Source of the DNA: Paragordius varius
Taxonomy: Eukaryota > Nematomorpha
Assembly (NCBI GenBank): GCA_964247055.1
Contig: OZ176054.1
Location: 5,146,001 to 5,210,000 of the forward strand
Reading direction: 5' to 3'
Length of the DNA stretch: 64,000 nt
Part shown: positions 53,338 to 64,000 of the stretch, piece by piece
How positions within the stretch are numbered: the first letter of the stretch is position 1
How the letters are laid out: each line of letters starts with the position of its first letter
The notes under the pieces: model-generated
Told to the model about the DNA's origin: nothing
What the model saw: only the letters and a program-made list of their open reading frames with translations
Databases searched by the model: none
Made by a program: the position numbers and the translations under genes

Positions 53338-54764
53338 TGAATGTTTTGTATCCGAGTGATAATTTATTTTTTCTTAATTTTAGTCAATTCAAAATTTGGT
53401 TTGTTTAGAACGCCTTTTTAACGGAAAATTCACCATATATATATTCAATAACAAACTCCAATGTTTAGTATTAATGCCTATTAAAAGTAAAATATTTTAA
53501 AACTATTTTTAAATGCAGTGTCAGTTAATTCTTAAGTGTTAATTTTGAAAGATAACTCATTACGATTGAAAAGTGTAGAGTTTGGTTGTAAAATGTTATG
53601 ACTGAAAAATTGTTAAGTTTTGTTGAATATGTTTAATTGAAAAAAAATGTTACTGCTATTTCCCAATTATTCAATTATTTGCAGTAAAATATATGATTGT
53701 TTTATTAAATTTTTTAAATCTTGGACAAATATTTGATATTATGCAATGCTATAAAATAACAGTTTTTAGTAAACTTATAATAATTTGATATAAATAAATT
53801 TGGTAAATACAATTTTTATAACAGGTATTAACAAGTACAATGGATAGTTTTTCAATGTTTGTATGAACCTCCAAAACAAAAAAAATACGGATGAACTTTA
53901 GTAATCACTATCAATATATATATATATATATATAAGTACCAAATATTTTATTTATTATTTGTTATTATTGTAAAATGTTAGCTTTTACCTATTTCATCAT
54001 CTTCCTTACATCCTCCATACATTCATTATCTTACAAAGGTTAAACCATATATTTTGATTGATCAATATCGTAAAACCCCCCCCCCCCCCCCCCCCCCAAA
54101 AATGTTCTTTACATTAGCAATCAAAATATGTTATTAGTTATCCCCAATATTTTATTGCAGGTCATGTATAAGCAGGGCTTAAAATCGTTAAATAGTAGTA
54201 CATTTGCGTAAATATTTTTTCTATTGTAATACTGTATGCATTTTAATGGTTGCTTATTTCCACTATAGTTGGGAATTTGTTAAGTGGTATATGAAAAGAA
54301 AGGAAAAATTGTTTATTCAACATTTTGTTGTTTTTTCCATAGACTACTGTGTTGCGAATTGCCCAACTACAGTTCAAAATAAGCAATCATTTAAATGTTT
54401 ACTGTAATTATTTTATCTCTCTAAGTGTGTGGTAAAAGGGCATAAGCTCCAATACAATCAATAAAAAACAAATTTTTTAGGGATATGCACTTAAGGCTGT
54501 TTTGATTAACATGAAAAAATGTATACATCAATAGATTTAAATACCTGTATGGAAGATAGGGTTTTTAAAAAGAATATGTATTCTGCCAAGGACTGGGTTC
54601 GGATTTCTACATTAACTGTTAACCTAAAATGTTTTTGCAATAAATAATATGTAATATATTGGTTATTATTGATCTATATTGATGAGGAAGTCGAAGATTT
54701 TATTTATTGTTAAGCTTTATTTAAAATCGTAATGGTAAATAACGGATTGGTTATGTTTTTTAAT
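53338..54764. other. Gene-free stretch
   Basis: No coding region supported. Contains a TA run near 53914 and the poly-C tract at 54076. Confidence 0.5.
54076..54097. repeat. Poly-C tract
   Basis: Twenty-two consecutive C in an AT-rich context. Confidence 0.9.
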
Positions 54765-55193
54765 AACAGTTGTTAAAATCCGTAAGATAACGATAAAGGA
54801 AAATTAAATAGAATTAAATGAAAGTATAAATAGAAATTATAAACGATATGTGAAACCCCCTAATAGTAATCGCAGACTAGTTTCGTGCTTGTTAGCACCA
54901 TCAGTACGACCTATGAATTTAAATTTAATTTAATGGAATTTATGAAAATTAAACTTAAAATTTGAAAATAAACTGAAAATTTGAAAATAAACTGAAAATT
55001 AACTATAGGGGTGAGCCTAGATTTGGAGTATAGCTACTTAGGGATTTTATAGAAATCAATTTAATAAAAACTAGTCTGCGATTACTATTGACGAAGGGTT
55101 TCACATATCGTTTATAATTTCTATCTATACTTTCATTTAATTCTATTTAATTTTCCTTTATCGTTCGTTATCTTACGGATTTTAACAACTGTT
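54765..55193. mobile_element. Fold-back (long inverted repeat) element
   Basis: Arms of about 125 bases, AACAGTTGTTAAAATCCGTA at the left and its complement ending at 55193, flank a core of about 170 bases. Both arms carry GAAAGTATAAATAGAAATTA or its complement and ACTAGTCTGCGATTACTATT. The core has GTGCTTGTTAGCAC, itself a hairpin. There is no coding capacity. A degraded relative lies at 20221-20590. Confidence 0.8.
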
Positions 55194-56206
55194 TATAAAT
55201 CATTTGCTTTACATGAAAACAATGTAAACGATATTTTTCTTTCAAATCCCATAAATTTTAAAATTAATGTCGGGTAAACTCAATTGTATAGCATTAACAT
55301 CTATAGATATTACAGCACAATGAACATGAATATTGGTTTATGGTTTATTGTTTTTTTTACTTAAATTTCAGCAATTATGGGATTCCCAAAAATATTTTAA
55401 ATTTGAATTAAATTATAATTAATATTTTTTATTTATTACTGATTATATTATTATTTATTTACAATTCATGATCTTTTGATTTTTTTGTCCGCGAGCACAT
55501 ATAGGGTAATTTTATATCTCAGAGCTCAATTTCGTAATTACACTACTGTAAAGCTATATTATTTAAATATATCTTATTAAGCATTGTTCTCCCGTACGTA
55601 AAAAACTGATACATTTTAGAGTGTAACTTCTAGGGTCCAAAATTGGGACAGCTCCAAAACACAATTGAAATAAACAGCTAATTTTAAAATCAATAAATAT
55701 CAAGGTTTTGCTGGTAAAATGTAACTAAAAGCTTATATTATTTATATACATTTTCTAACCATAAAATACATACATTTATTTGCTCATTGTGTTAGCATTT
55801 AAAAATTAAAGGAAGAATTTTTTTTAACGCCTCTATAAAAGAAATATTTTAAAATCGGCCTAATACCTCAGATACTTTTTGTGATATTCGAATTTAAAAT
55901 CGATCGCAAATAGCGCTAATAAATTCAGTAACAAAACAAAAAGTCCTAAATTTCATTACCTTGCATAAACAATTATACCATTATTGATTTAAGATCATAA
56001 CTTAATTTAAATCTCTTTTAAGGATGTCATGTTGCCTTCGCTTCCCTAAAAAATATTTTAAATTTCTCTTAAAATGGCTAAAAATATATTGTTTAAAAAT
56101 CATAAAATTATATATAGTATTTTATTATAAAGCCTTCTGATAGGTCTTTAGGCTGTAACTTTTTAATATGACGTCCATAGATATCTCTGTAAATGAGAAT
56201 CTAATT
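55194..56206. other. Gene-free stretch
   Basis: No gene seen. The unseen first exon(s) of the ACE-like gene could lie here or further left. Confidence 0.4.
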
Positions 56207-56300
56207 CAGGGGTGTCCAACACAAATGGCTTGAAGAGCCATATTTTCGACTTCAAAAATCCGAAGAGCCACATTTGAATTCATATATATCAAGACATAAG
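56207..56300. mobile_element. hAT-type terminus
   Basis: CAGGGGTGTCCAACACAAAT followed by GGCTTGAAGAGCCA matches the ends at 14721 and 26224. The matching right end was not found, so only one end of an element is claimed. Confidence 0.45.
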
Positions 56301-56551
56301 TATCAAATAAATTTATTATATAAAATATAAGATATGTTAATTTTCATATAAATAACAAAATAACTCGTAAAAATATTATAATATTGCTAAATTTGCTGTT
56401 AAATTGTAATAAGTGTAAAAAAATTGATGTAATGCATGGACAAATTTAACAATTTTTTAAATATATCTGCCATTGATGAAAGCTTAAATAAAGAATATAA
56501 ATTCTGTTCGAGGATTTATGAATTTTACAGAAGACAACTTAAACACCCCAT

Positions 56552-56960
56552 TTAAATTCCTGCTGAACCAAAAGCTTGTTTGTAAACGATAAAACACATG
56601 AATTCTTTCTGGAACTCTCTAGATGTTTCCATTATTCCTCTCATGTTGAATATATGGTCTCTACTTTTTCCTTTCATAAATCGCGGCTGATTTTCTCTTT
56701 CTGACTGTATAATACCCAGCATGTTTTGTATTTTTAGCATGACCCTACTAGTGTGGCCAATAAAAGAAGCTATGTTTCGGTAGTTTTCGCACTGGAGTAC
56801 ATCACCTTTTATATTGGGAAATATCAGTCCTTTGGCCACTCACATGTTTCCTACACTTTTTGGCATAACTTCTGTAATGTTTTCTACAGCAATGGCTTTT
56901 ACGAACTCTATTGGGATATTTTTTATCCCATGGCTATGTTCTTAGCAATTTTTTTAAGTG
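56552..56960 (-). mobile_element. RTE LINE fragment, minus strand
   Basis: Minus-strand translation gives KGDVLQCENYRNIASFIGHT, MLKIQNMLGII, PRFMKGKSRDHIFNMRGIME and FMCFIVYKQAFGS. This is the same RT segment as 51900-52190 of the larger LINE, clearly diverged. Only about 400 bases survive. It sits just upstream of the first ACE-like exon that I can identify. Confidence 0.85.
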
Positions 56961-57021
56961 GTATTAAATAGAATTTGGAACATTGATAAACTTAAAATTT
57001 TTGAATTGTTTCTATGTTTAG

Positions 57022-60000
57022 ATCTACTAACAAAGTATTCAAATGAAATGACGAACATAAATAGTCAAATCGCACGAAGTACATTTGCAAACTCCAAACG
57101 CACAGATCGAGCAGAAATGGGAAAATTTCAAAAATTGCTGTTTCAACGGCTAACAATGCTAGAAAAATTTGTTCAAATGGGCAAAAATTATCAACATGCG
57201 CATAAATTTATGAATTACACAGAAAGAAAAATATTTAGTTTACTCATGAAAGAATTGGAATACCCCTTGTTCAAAAACATATCGTTTAGGTAAGAAACCA
57301 AAAGAATTGGTAATTTTATTTATAATTTGCTGAAATATATAAAAAAATATGGTAAATCCTAAAAATTTCAGTATAAAAATTTGTTTCCAATAATATTCAT
57401 TTAATATCAATGGATATTTATTTTTAACAAACATTAAATAATATTAAATAACGAATTTTCTGCCTAGTCTTTTTAGTGAATTTAATATCGACAGAGTTTA
57501 GAAGAAATTTAATAAACATATCATTATCATAATCCCCAAAAAATAAAATTAATTGTAAAACAAATTTCCATAACTGGTAAATTCTACCAAAAAATATTCA
57601 TTTATCATACAATAAAAACGCTTCACTTTAATGGATAAAATTTAAATGATGATAAAAAAGTTAATTCATACTGTTATTATCTAAAATTTAAAAATGGCAT
57701 TTTGTACATTGCAAAGTTGTAGAGCCGTTTCGTTAAATTAAAATCTTAGAATAAATTAGTGCAAACGGAAATCTACAACTCACTTTATTGTTTTCAATCA
57801 TATATCAATTGATTTAAATTAGACGAAAATTAATATTGATTTAATATTGGGCTTGATAAATACTAGAGTAAATTTTAGGAACATCAGAGGATTGGATTTA
57901 TAAAATATTATTAAATTATATTAGGACTTTCAAGGGTCATAGCGTCCAACTTTTTCGAAATTACATTGGTGTAAAGATAAATGATTCTAAATTGAGCCCT
58001 ACTCCTATAACTATACAACCTTCGACAGAAATGAAATATTTCCTGAATACTTTTAACATTTTGACCACTAACAATAATGGAAAAAATAATATTGAAAACA
58101 ATTTATATCATGCATACATCAATAAGATGCGAACAAAAAGAGTATCGGAAAAAGCCCCGATTTTATTGGACCAAACTTACAAAATGTTACAATCTTACAA
58201 AGAGTGTTGTTTAGCCAAGAGTATATTTATCATTAATAATAATATAAATTGATAATAATAAAACAATAAAAATCATAAGGCAACGCTAAAATTTAACTAA
58301 TCATTAAAAAATTATAAAAATAACTAATAATGTCATGAAATAAAAAAATTGTTGCTTTTGCTTGAAAAAATGTTGTCTTTGGTTGAAAAAATGCGTTTGT
58401 TTAAAAAATGTTGTCTTTGTTAAAAAAATGTTGTGTTTGCTTGAAAAAATGTTGCGTTTGATTGAAAAAATGTGTTTGGTTGAAAAATATAAAATGGTAT
58501 GTATTGTAAATTGAAATCATCTTTCCCATAAATAAATCATTTCTATAGACTGCGGAATATCATCAATTGGATATAGAGCAAATAATTGAATTGTTATGGG
58601 ACATTTATTATAAAAAATAATCCAGGTAAAATATGCATAAAAATAAAATTATCAACACCTTAATGTTAATTTCATCTGACTGGGTTAAATTTACACATAT
58701 ATCTATTAATACTTAACGGAAAATCTTTATTTTTGTATTTGATAAATATAATGTATACAACAACCTATTTATAAAACTTATTTCAACAATTTTTTATCAA
58801 AGCTTTAATTTGTACGAGGGATGATTCAACTTAGTTTTATAACCGATTATTATGTATATTTGTCTTATGTATTAAGGAAGAACAGTTATTTCGTGGGAAA
58901 AATATTAAAATGAATCCAAAGTTAAGGATTTATAAAAATGTTAGGTTTTTTTAAAGTAAGCTTTCCGAAATATAAAATTAAATGTGGGAAAAACGCGCCC
59001 ACACCTATTAAATCGTCATTAATATAAATTAATGACAAATTGTTAGAAAAACCGCAATAATTCATAAATTAATTTTTATGAATTTGTTTAAAAAAGTCAA
59101 AATAGCCATTTCGATGCATAAACGGTTTCTAGACTTCTGGATGTTGTTATAGAATTTAAAATTTCCTTGATCCAATGACTTAATATTTTTATTATATGTG
59201 AAAATTAAACAAAAATTTGCAAAGAATAAACCCTAAAATATTAACACAAATTATATGTATTAAATATTTTTTAGATGATGAAACGCAATCCTCGAATTAT
59301 TTGGCAACTTTAAAGCACAAATTATCCGAAGTTCAAAAATTTAAACAAAAAATTCTAACAAATACCAAAAAAATATTAAATTATACTAGGGCGGAGAACG
59401 TTCCAATATACCTTACAAGTAATTTATAGTAATTTAGGAGATAATACTAATAAATATATATATTATATATAAGCGGGACAATTTATTTCATAACCTATGA
59501 ATTAAAAATTTTGTTTTATATTTCACGATTTAAATTAGGATCTGTATGGGGGGATGATTGGACCGGTATTATACCCTATAATGTAAACTATGGCGAGCTT
59601 GTGGATAAGCAAATTTCGACAAAAAAATGGAACACAAGGACATTAATGGAAAAAGCTGACAAATATTTAATTTCTATCGGTTTTCCGCCCTTACCACAAT
59701 CATTCTGGGACGCATCGAATATCGAAACGTTTGAAAAGTGTAATTTACAAATCAAAGACAATTTGGCCTTCAATTTCCTACATGGTGAAGTTAGGTATTG
59801 ATACGCAGACAAAACGTAAAAATAAAGGCAAATATTTTTTTCTAAAAGACAACCAACCATCTTTTTAAATATAAATCAATGTTTAAAAATTAAAAATATG
59901 AAGAGTATTAGATCAGTAAGATAATCATATTTTACAATTGTAATTAAATAATTTATATGGGATAAATTAAGTTTTAAAAAAGTATGGTTGTCTTTTAAAA

Positions 60001-61906
60001 AAAAATATTTGTATTTATATTTTTACGTTTTGTTCGTATAATTTTAATTCTTACTGTAAATATATATATTATATATTGACGTTGCGAACCTTTTATTATT
60101 ATACTCTTTTTACCGATTTCAAATTATAATATCTTGTATTTTTAATCGGAGCTAACCCGCTGTTGGTGAGAGTTGGTAGCAAAGTTTTGCTTTCAATTGT
60201 TAACGGTTAACACTAAATTTGCATTTGCGAGGAACAATCTCTTTGATGTTCCAATCTTTTAAAAATCCTCCCTAACTAATATTCCAAAGTTGCCCGTCCA
60301 GAACAATGATATCAAAGATGATAAAAAACATAAAAAAAGAAAAATTTCTCCATTTATTTTTTCGTTATTTATTCTTAAATTTATTCATTCATATAGAAAC
60401 AAATGTATTAAAAATATGTCCCATATAGATATTATTAATATGAAAAGTTATAACAAAATAAGTTGGACTAAGCTTTCAATTGTGTCCATCCTATTATTTT
60501 GTACATAAATCAGTGGTTGATGAAGTCTACTCATTTATCACAAATATAAAAACTACCAAAACAAATTTGACTTTTTTAAGCTTCGCCTTCCCCTGCTTTT
60601 ATAGTTTATGAGTATTTAAAAAAATAGTCTTGTTTTCAATTATCCATATCCAATTATTTGCTTTAGAATCAACTTTTGTAATGATCCAACAATTGATTCC
60701 TGGTTTGATATATACCATCATCTGGGCCATATACATTACTTTTTGGCTACGAAAAATTTGACGTATCCATTGTGTAAATCGGCTCACCCGATGATAGAGG
60801 AAGCGGTGGGAAATATGTTGGCACTTTCAGCCCTACACCCTAAAAATTTGTATGATATGGGCCTGTTCAACACATATAAAGGTAAAAAATATTATATTTA
60901 ATAACAAATTACAAATTTTATTAATTTCTGATACATAGTCGTAATGGGAAGAATAAAATATGATACAAAAGCTAGAGCGATATTGGTCATTTTGGAGTTA
61001 ATGGCTAAAAGGGTTTCAAAGTTACATTAAATTTTTGTTAACATGTTATTAGGTGCTATACTGGTTTGCTGGCTATTTTGCAAGTCTGTTTTGATTATCA
61101 TGCATACATTTACGATACTCCAAATTGTCATAGCCATCATCAGCTTTTTATTTACATTTTATTCTTTTAAATCTCCTGGTGAGATGCCTTTATGTTTGTA
61201 ACAATATAATTATTGGGTGACTAAATAATTTTTACAATTCAAAATTAATTTGATAATATTCAACGCGTATAATATTATAGATAAATATGAAGCATACTAT
61301 GCACATTATTTGGCTATGAGAGACATCCCCAAAATCATGTATTTATTAAACTTGATGGAATGGAGACACAATGTAACACATGACAATGTAACTGTTGAAG
61401 GTATGCAAAAGCATTGGGAGCAATTAATGCTCCATTCCTTAAATCTTGAAATAAATGTTCCGGATAGAGTTATTGGGCATGACGAACACTCTTCCATATA
61501 CTTGGAGAAGGCAGAAAGTGCGAATAATGAAATGAATGGTTATTTTGACTTGGGTCGTAATTACTATATAGTAAGAAATGCAAACATAGAAAATCATTTG
61601 TTACCAATTTTGCTAAAGTATCAAATGTTAGCGGCCAATTGTGACAAAAAATCATATCTTAAATCATGTTATAACATTCAGGAGATCAATGGATCACATA
61701 TAAGGTTTATGATAAAAATATGAGTGTAAAAAATATAATTATAAATAATTTATTTTCATTGTAATTTTTATAATCCATTTTTTATATACAGGAGAGTATT
61801 GCAATTAGGCAAACGCATTGGATTACATCAAGCACTAAAAATGCTGACGGGATCAAGCGATATAGATTTTAGCACCATTTTATCATACCTTGATAGAGAT
61901 GATTGA
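57022..61906 (+). CDS. ACE-like (peptidase family M2) protein, catalytic Glu replaced; 5' exon(s) not found
   Basis: Relative of angiotensin-converting enzyme, a secreted or membrane zinc dipeptidyl carboxypeptidase. Exons: 57022-57289, 57925-58220, 59275-59418, 59539-59794, 60667-60881, 61281-61704, 61792-61906. All junction phases agree, giving about 570 residues, close to one M2 domain. Landmarks in order are LLTKYSNEMTN, SVWGDDWTGI, WNTRTLMEKADKYLISIGFP, LPQSFWD, a cysteine pair bracketing the substrate strand, HHLGHIHYF, EEAVGNMLALSALHPKNLY, KIMYLLNLMEWRH and LTGSSDIDFSTILSYL. In ACE the metal motif is HEMGH. Here it is HHLGH: both zinc histidines and the downstream zinc Glu (EEAVGN) remain, but the general-base Glu is His. 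The upstream start and signal peptide were not identified. The third intron border (58220) is the least certain. Confidence 0.88.
58347..58492. repeat. Minisatellite in an ACE-like intron
   Basis: About seven imperfect units of 16-22 bases, consensus AAAAAATGTTGTGTTTGCTTG. Confidence 0.85.
60667..60881 (+). other. ACE-like exon carrying the zinc-binding site
   Basis: It begins INFCNDPTIDSWFDIYHHLGH and aligns without gaps to the ACE segment that ends in AHHEMGH. It continues IHYFLATKNLTYPLCKSAHP (ACE: [20 protein letters not shown]) and MIEEAVGNMLALS (ACE: GFHEAIGDVLALS). Zinc ligands His, His and Glu are all present. The Glu between the histidines is not. Confidence 0.9.
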
Positions 61907-61947
61907 TTTATGATATGAGTTGTTACAAATTTTATATATAATTATCA

Positions 61948-64000
61948 TTAATTATTGGTTTTGGCAGCTCGAAATTCTGTCATAATTTGTACCGGTATCA
62001 AATTTTGTATCATATTTATACCATTTTCATCCTGTAAATAAGCAAATAAAATTCATGTACTGCTTTGCAATAAATGAATGATAAAATTGCGAAATGAATA
62101 ATTGAAAAATATGATAAATACATATTCCTGAGGAATATGGTGGCAAATTAAAATAAAATTTGATTTTGATTCTAAATATATTATATTTAAGTTTTATTTG
62201 GCCTCAAAATATAAGACGTAGTTAATTTTATCAATTAGACAATTGATACGTGCATCTACTAACTTTTAGTTTATAAAATTCAAAACGGTTAAAAATAATA
62301 TGCGCAATATAATTATTTATATAACAGTTCAAATAAAAACTCAATTCATAACATTCTTATTAATTGCTGTGAAAAGTATTATTACCTAATAGAATTATGG
62401 ACCATTTAATTGATTACTAAAGAAAAAAATGTAAATGTATGAAGCATGTAAGGTTTATTTTTTGCTTAATGCTTAATTTAAGGCAGAAAACAAAAAATAT
62501 ATACTTTATGTCCTTTTATCCATTACCAACTTAAAAACATATGCTTAATATATATGTGATACATTGATAAAAAATTATGACAAATAAAATACAAATATTA
62601 AAATTTATATGCGTAATGTTTTGAAAGGAGAAATCGATTAGACAAATTTTATAAATAAAAATATATGGTTATTTTATAGTTATATTACCGTGGTAAGATT
62701 AATGATTGAGTGATCTATAAATTCTCTCAAATGGGTACGCAAACCGGTTTCGTTACTGACTAAAAATTCTTCTCGGCATAGCATTAAGAAATCGTTAAAA
62801 ACAACTGAATTCTTTGGGGCTAACAAAAAGTATCAATAGAATCGTTAATAAATGATATTGCAATTATACTAGCTAAAAAACATGCTTAAATACGCGCTAT
62901 GTTTCTTATATACATGTATATAAAGTCCGCATTAACAAACAGGTAAAATGGTTAACAATTATTAATTTTGGTTAAATTAATTTTTAATAGTACATATAAT
63001 TTAAAAAAACATTTAGGACACGAAAAATGTCCCGAAAATGATCCATTGTTTTTTTGGTAATAATGGGTAAAAACAATTTTGCAAATCTTAAAGAGAGTCT
63101 TAAAAAATGTACGCTAAATCTTGTGTCTTATTATTAAAAATTTAAGTGGCCAAAGTTTAAACATATATACCTGTGGTGTCATCCGGATGTTCTAGCACCG
63201 CTTTTTGTTGCATAACATCTATAAACATGTCAAATATTTTTTTGGAATTTGCCGTTAAACTAGCATATATACGTTCAAGTGAAAGTAATTGTAACATAAA
63301 ATCATCCGTTTTTCCTTCCAAACTTGACGGGATCGAAGATAAGGAATCCGTAGCTAAAAAGAGTTGAGATAAAACATGATTGTTATTGATGTTAAAGTAT
63401 CGTTCAAGCGTTTGATTAACGTCAGTAGATTCATTTGCAATGCATATCAATTCATCTTGTTTAACAAATGGTATAAAGGTGGGCGTATGATGAAAAACCC
63501 AATTCCATTTATCCCATGAACAATCAAGTTCGTCCCACACTAGTGTATTTATATATATATATATATATATGATAGCCAAAAAAATTTAATCACAACTAGT
63601 TTAGTAAAAATTTTAACCAGATTAATTATATGTGAGCCTTGATAAAAAGATCGCCCCTATAAATTAGGGTAGAAAATAGTAAAAAATCAAAGTCAAAAAT
63701 ATCTTAAAAACAAGCACAGAAACAGCATAATAGCGGATTTTAGCAATTGTTAACAGCTGATTTAAGTATTGCATTCTTCCAGTATATATGCGATAGCGAT
63801 AGAAAAGATTGTTTTAATACTGAATACAAATCCTGTCTACATGACCTCTAATACAAATTAGGGTATTTTACCAAAAATTGTATAAAACTATATCATAAAT
63901 ACACACTTATTAAACATTGCACCAAATAAAAAAATATTTAAATAAGTATTTTTTTCACAGATAAAACCGACCGCAAAATTTGAAAAAGTTAAATAATAAT
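61948..64000 (-). CDS. ORC2: Origin recognition complex subunit 2, C-terminal part (5' end outside the window)
   Basis: ORC2 is a core subunit of the six-protein complex that marks replication origins and loads MCM. Three exons are readable: 63539-63171, 62819-62689 and 62031-61948, with matching phases. The first starts VWDELDCSWDKWNWVFHHTP and reaches IYASLTANSKKIFDMFIDVM (ORC2: NWLWYHCTTFQPY.., LQSLTKNARGIF). The second is the C-terminal winged-helix core NDFLMLCREEFLVSNETGLR and LREFIDHSII (ORC2: [30 protein letters not shown]). The third ends in DENGINMIQNLIPVQIMTEF and a TAA at 61948-61950. The segment between PFVKQDE and LLSLERIYASL is about 35 residues longer than in human ORC2. From 63540 to the window edge I see only intron-like sequence. 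The upstream exons lie beyond 64000. Confidence 0.85.
63551..63571. repeat. (TA)n microsatellite in an ORC2 intron
   Basis: About ten TA units within 10 bases of the acceptor of the first visible ORC2 exon, the same arrangement as in the LENG8 intron near 40964. Confidence 0.85.

Noticed and set aside
58548-58625. Possible extra ACE-like exon between a good acceptor and donor
   Set aside because: All three frames stop before the donor, and the phases of the flanking exons (58220 to 59275) already join correctly without it.
60150-60200. tRNA-like words (GGAGCTAACCC...GAGAGTTGG) in an ACE-like intron
   Set aside because: No cloverleaf with matching stems could be drawn.

Overview
The window is AT-rich nuclear DNA (about three quarters A+T by eye) from a bilaterian invertebrate. 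Its genes have many short exons, GT..AG introns of mostly 50-150 bases and asparagine-rich linkers. A HAND-type bHLH gene with the family's C-terminal tryptophan motif argues for a bilaterian. Plexin, a LENG8-like SAC3 protein, an angiotensin-converting-enzyme (ACE, M2) relative and ORC2 all fit an animal. I cannot name the phylum; the AT bias and N-rich inserts would suit a fast-evolving or parasitic lineage.

Layout. 1-6278 is gene-free AT-rich sequence. 6279-19268 (+) is a complete plexin gene of about 27 exons: Sema, PSI, IPT repeats, one membrane segment and a split RasGAP domain, enlarged by low-complexity cytoplasmic inserts. 19.6-26.5 kb is a transposon graveyard: a short Helitron, a fold-back copy, a mariner with a ZMYM/DUF4371-type hAT inserted in it, a second mariner 5' end and a hAT-ended MITE. 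27313-28623 (-) is a two-exon HAND gene. 28.6-37.4 kb holds a mariner fossil, hAT remnants and a Helitron with internal tandem units. 37394-41700 (-) is a LENG8 homolog of about 15 exons. 42-56.9 kb is repeats: a piggyBac-like element with palindromic ends, a second tandem Helitron, a near full-length but broken RTE (BovB-like) LINE, a fold-back element and a LINE fragment. 57.0-61.9 kb (+) encodes an ACE-like protein whose first exon(s) I could not find. 61948 to the right edge (-) is the 3' end of ORC2, tail to tail with the ACE-like gene and only about 40 bases away.

The host genes show no operon-like link: axon-guidance receptor, transcription factor, mRNA export/processing factor, secreted peptidase relative and replication-origin factor. 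The most notable biology is the ACE-like protein. It keeps both zinc histidines and the zinc glutamate, but the catalytic glutamate of HEMGH is histidine (HHLGH), so it is probably a zinc-binding pseudo-peptidase. The next points are the roughly 500 extra residues in plexin and the Helitron family with internal half-kilobase tandem units. Exon borders come from reading splice sites by eye and may be off by a few bases.
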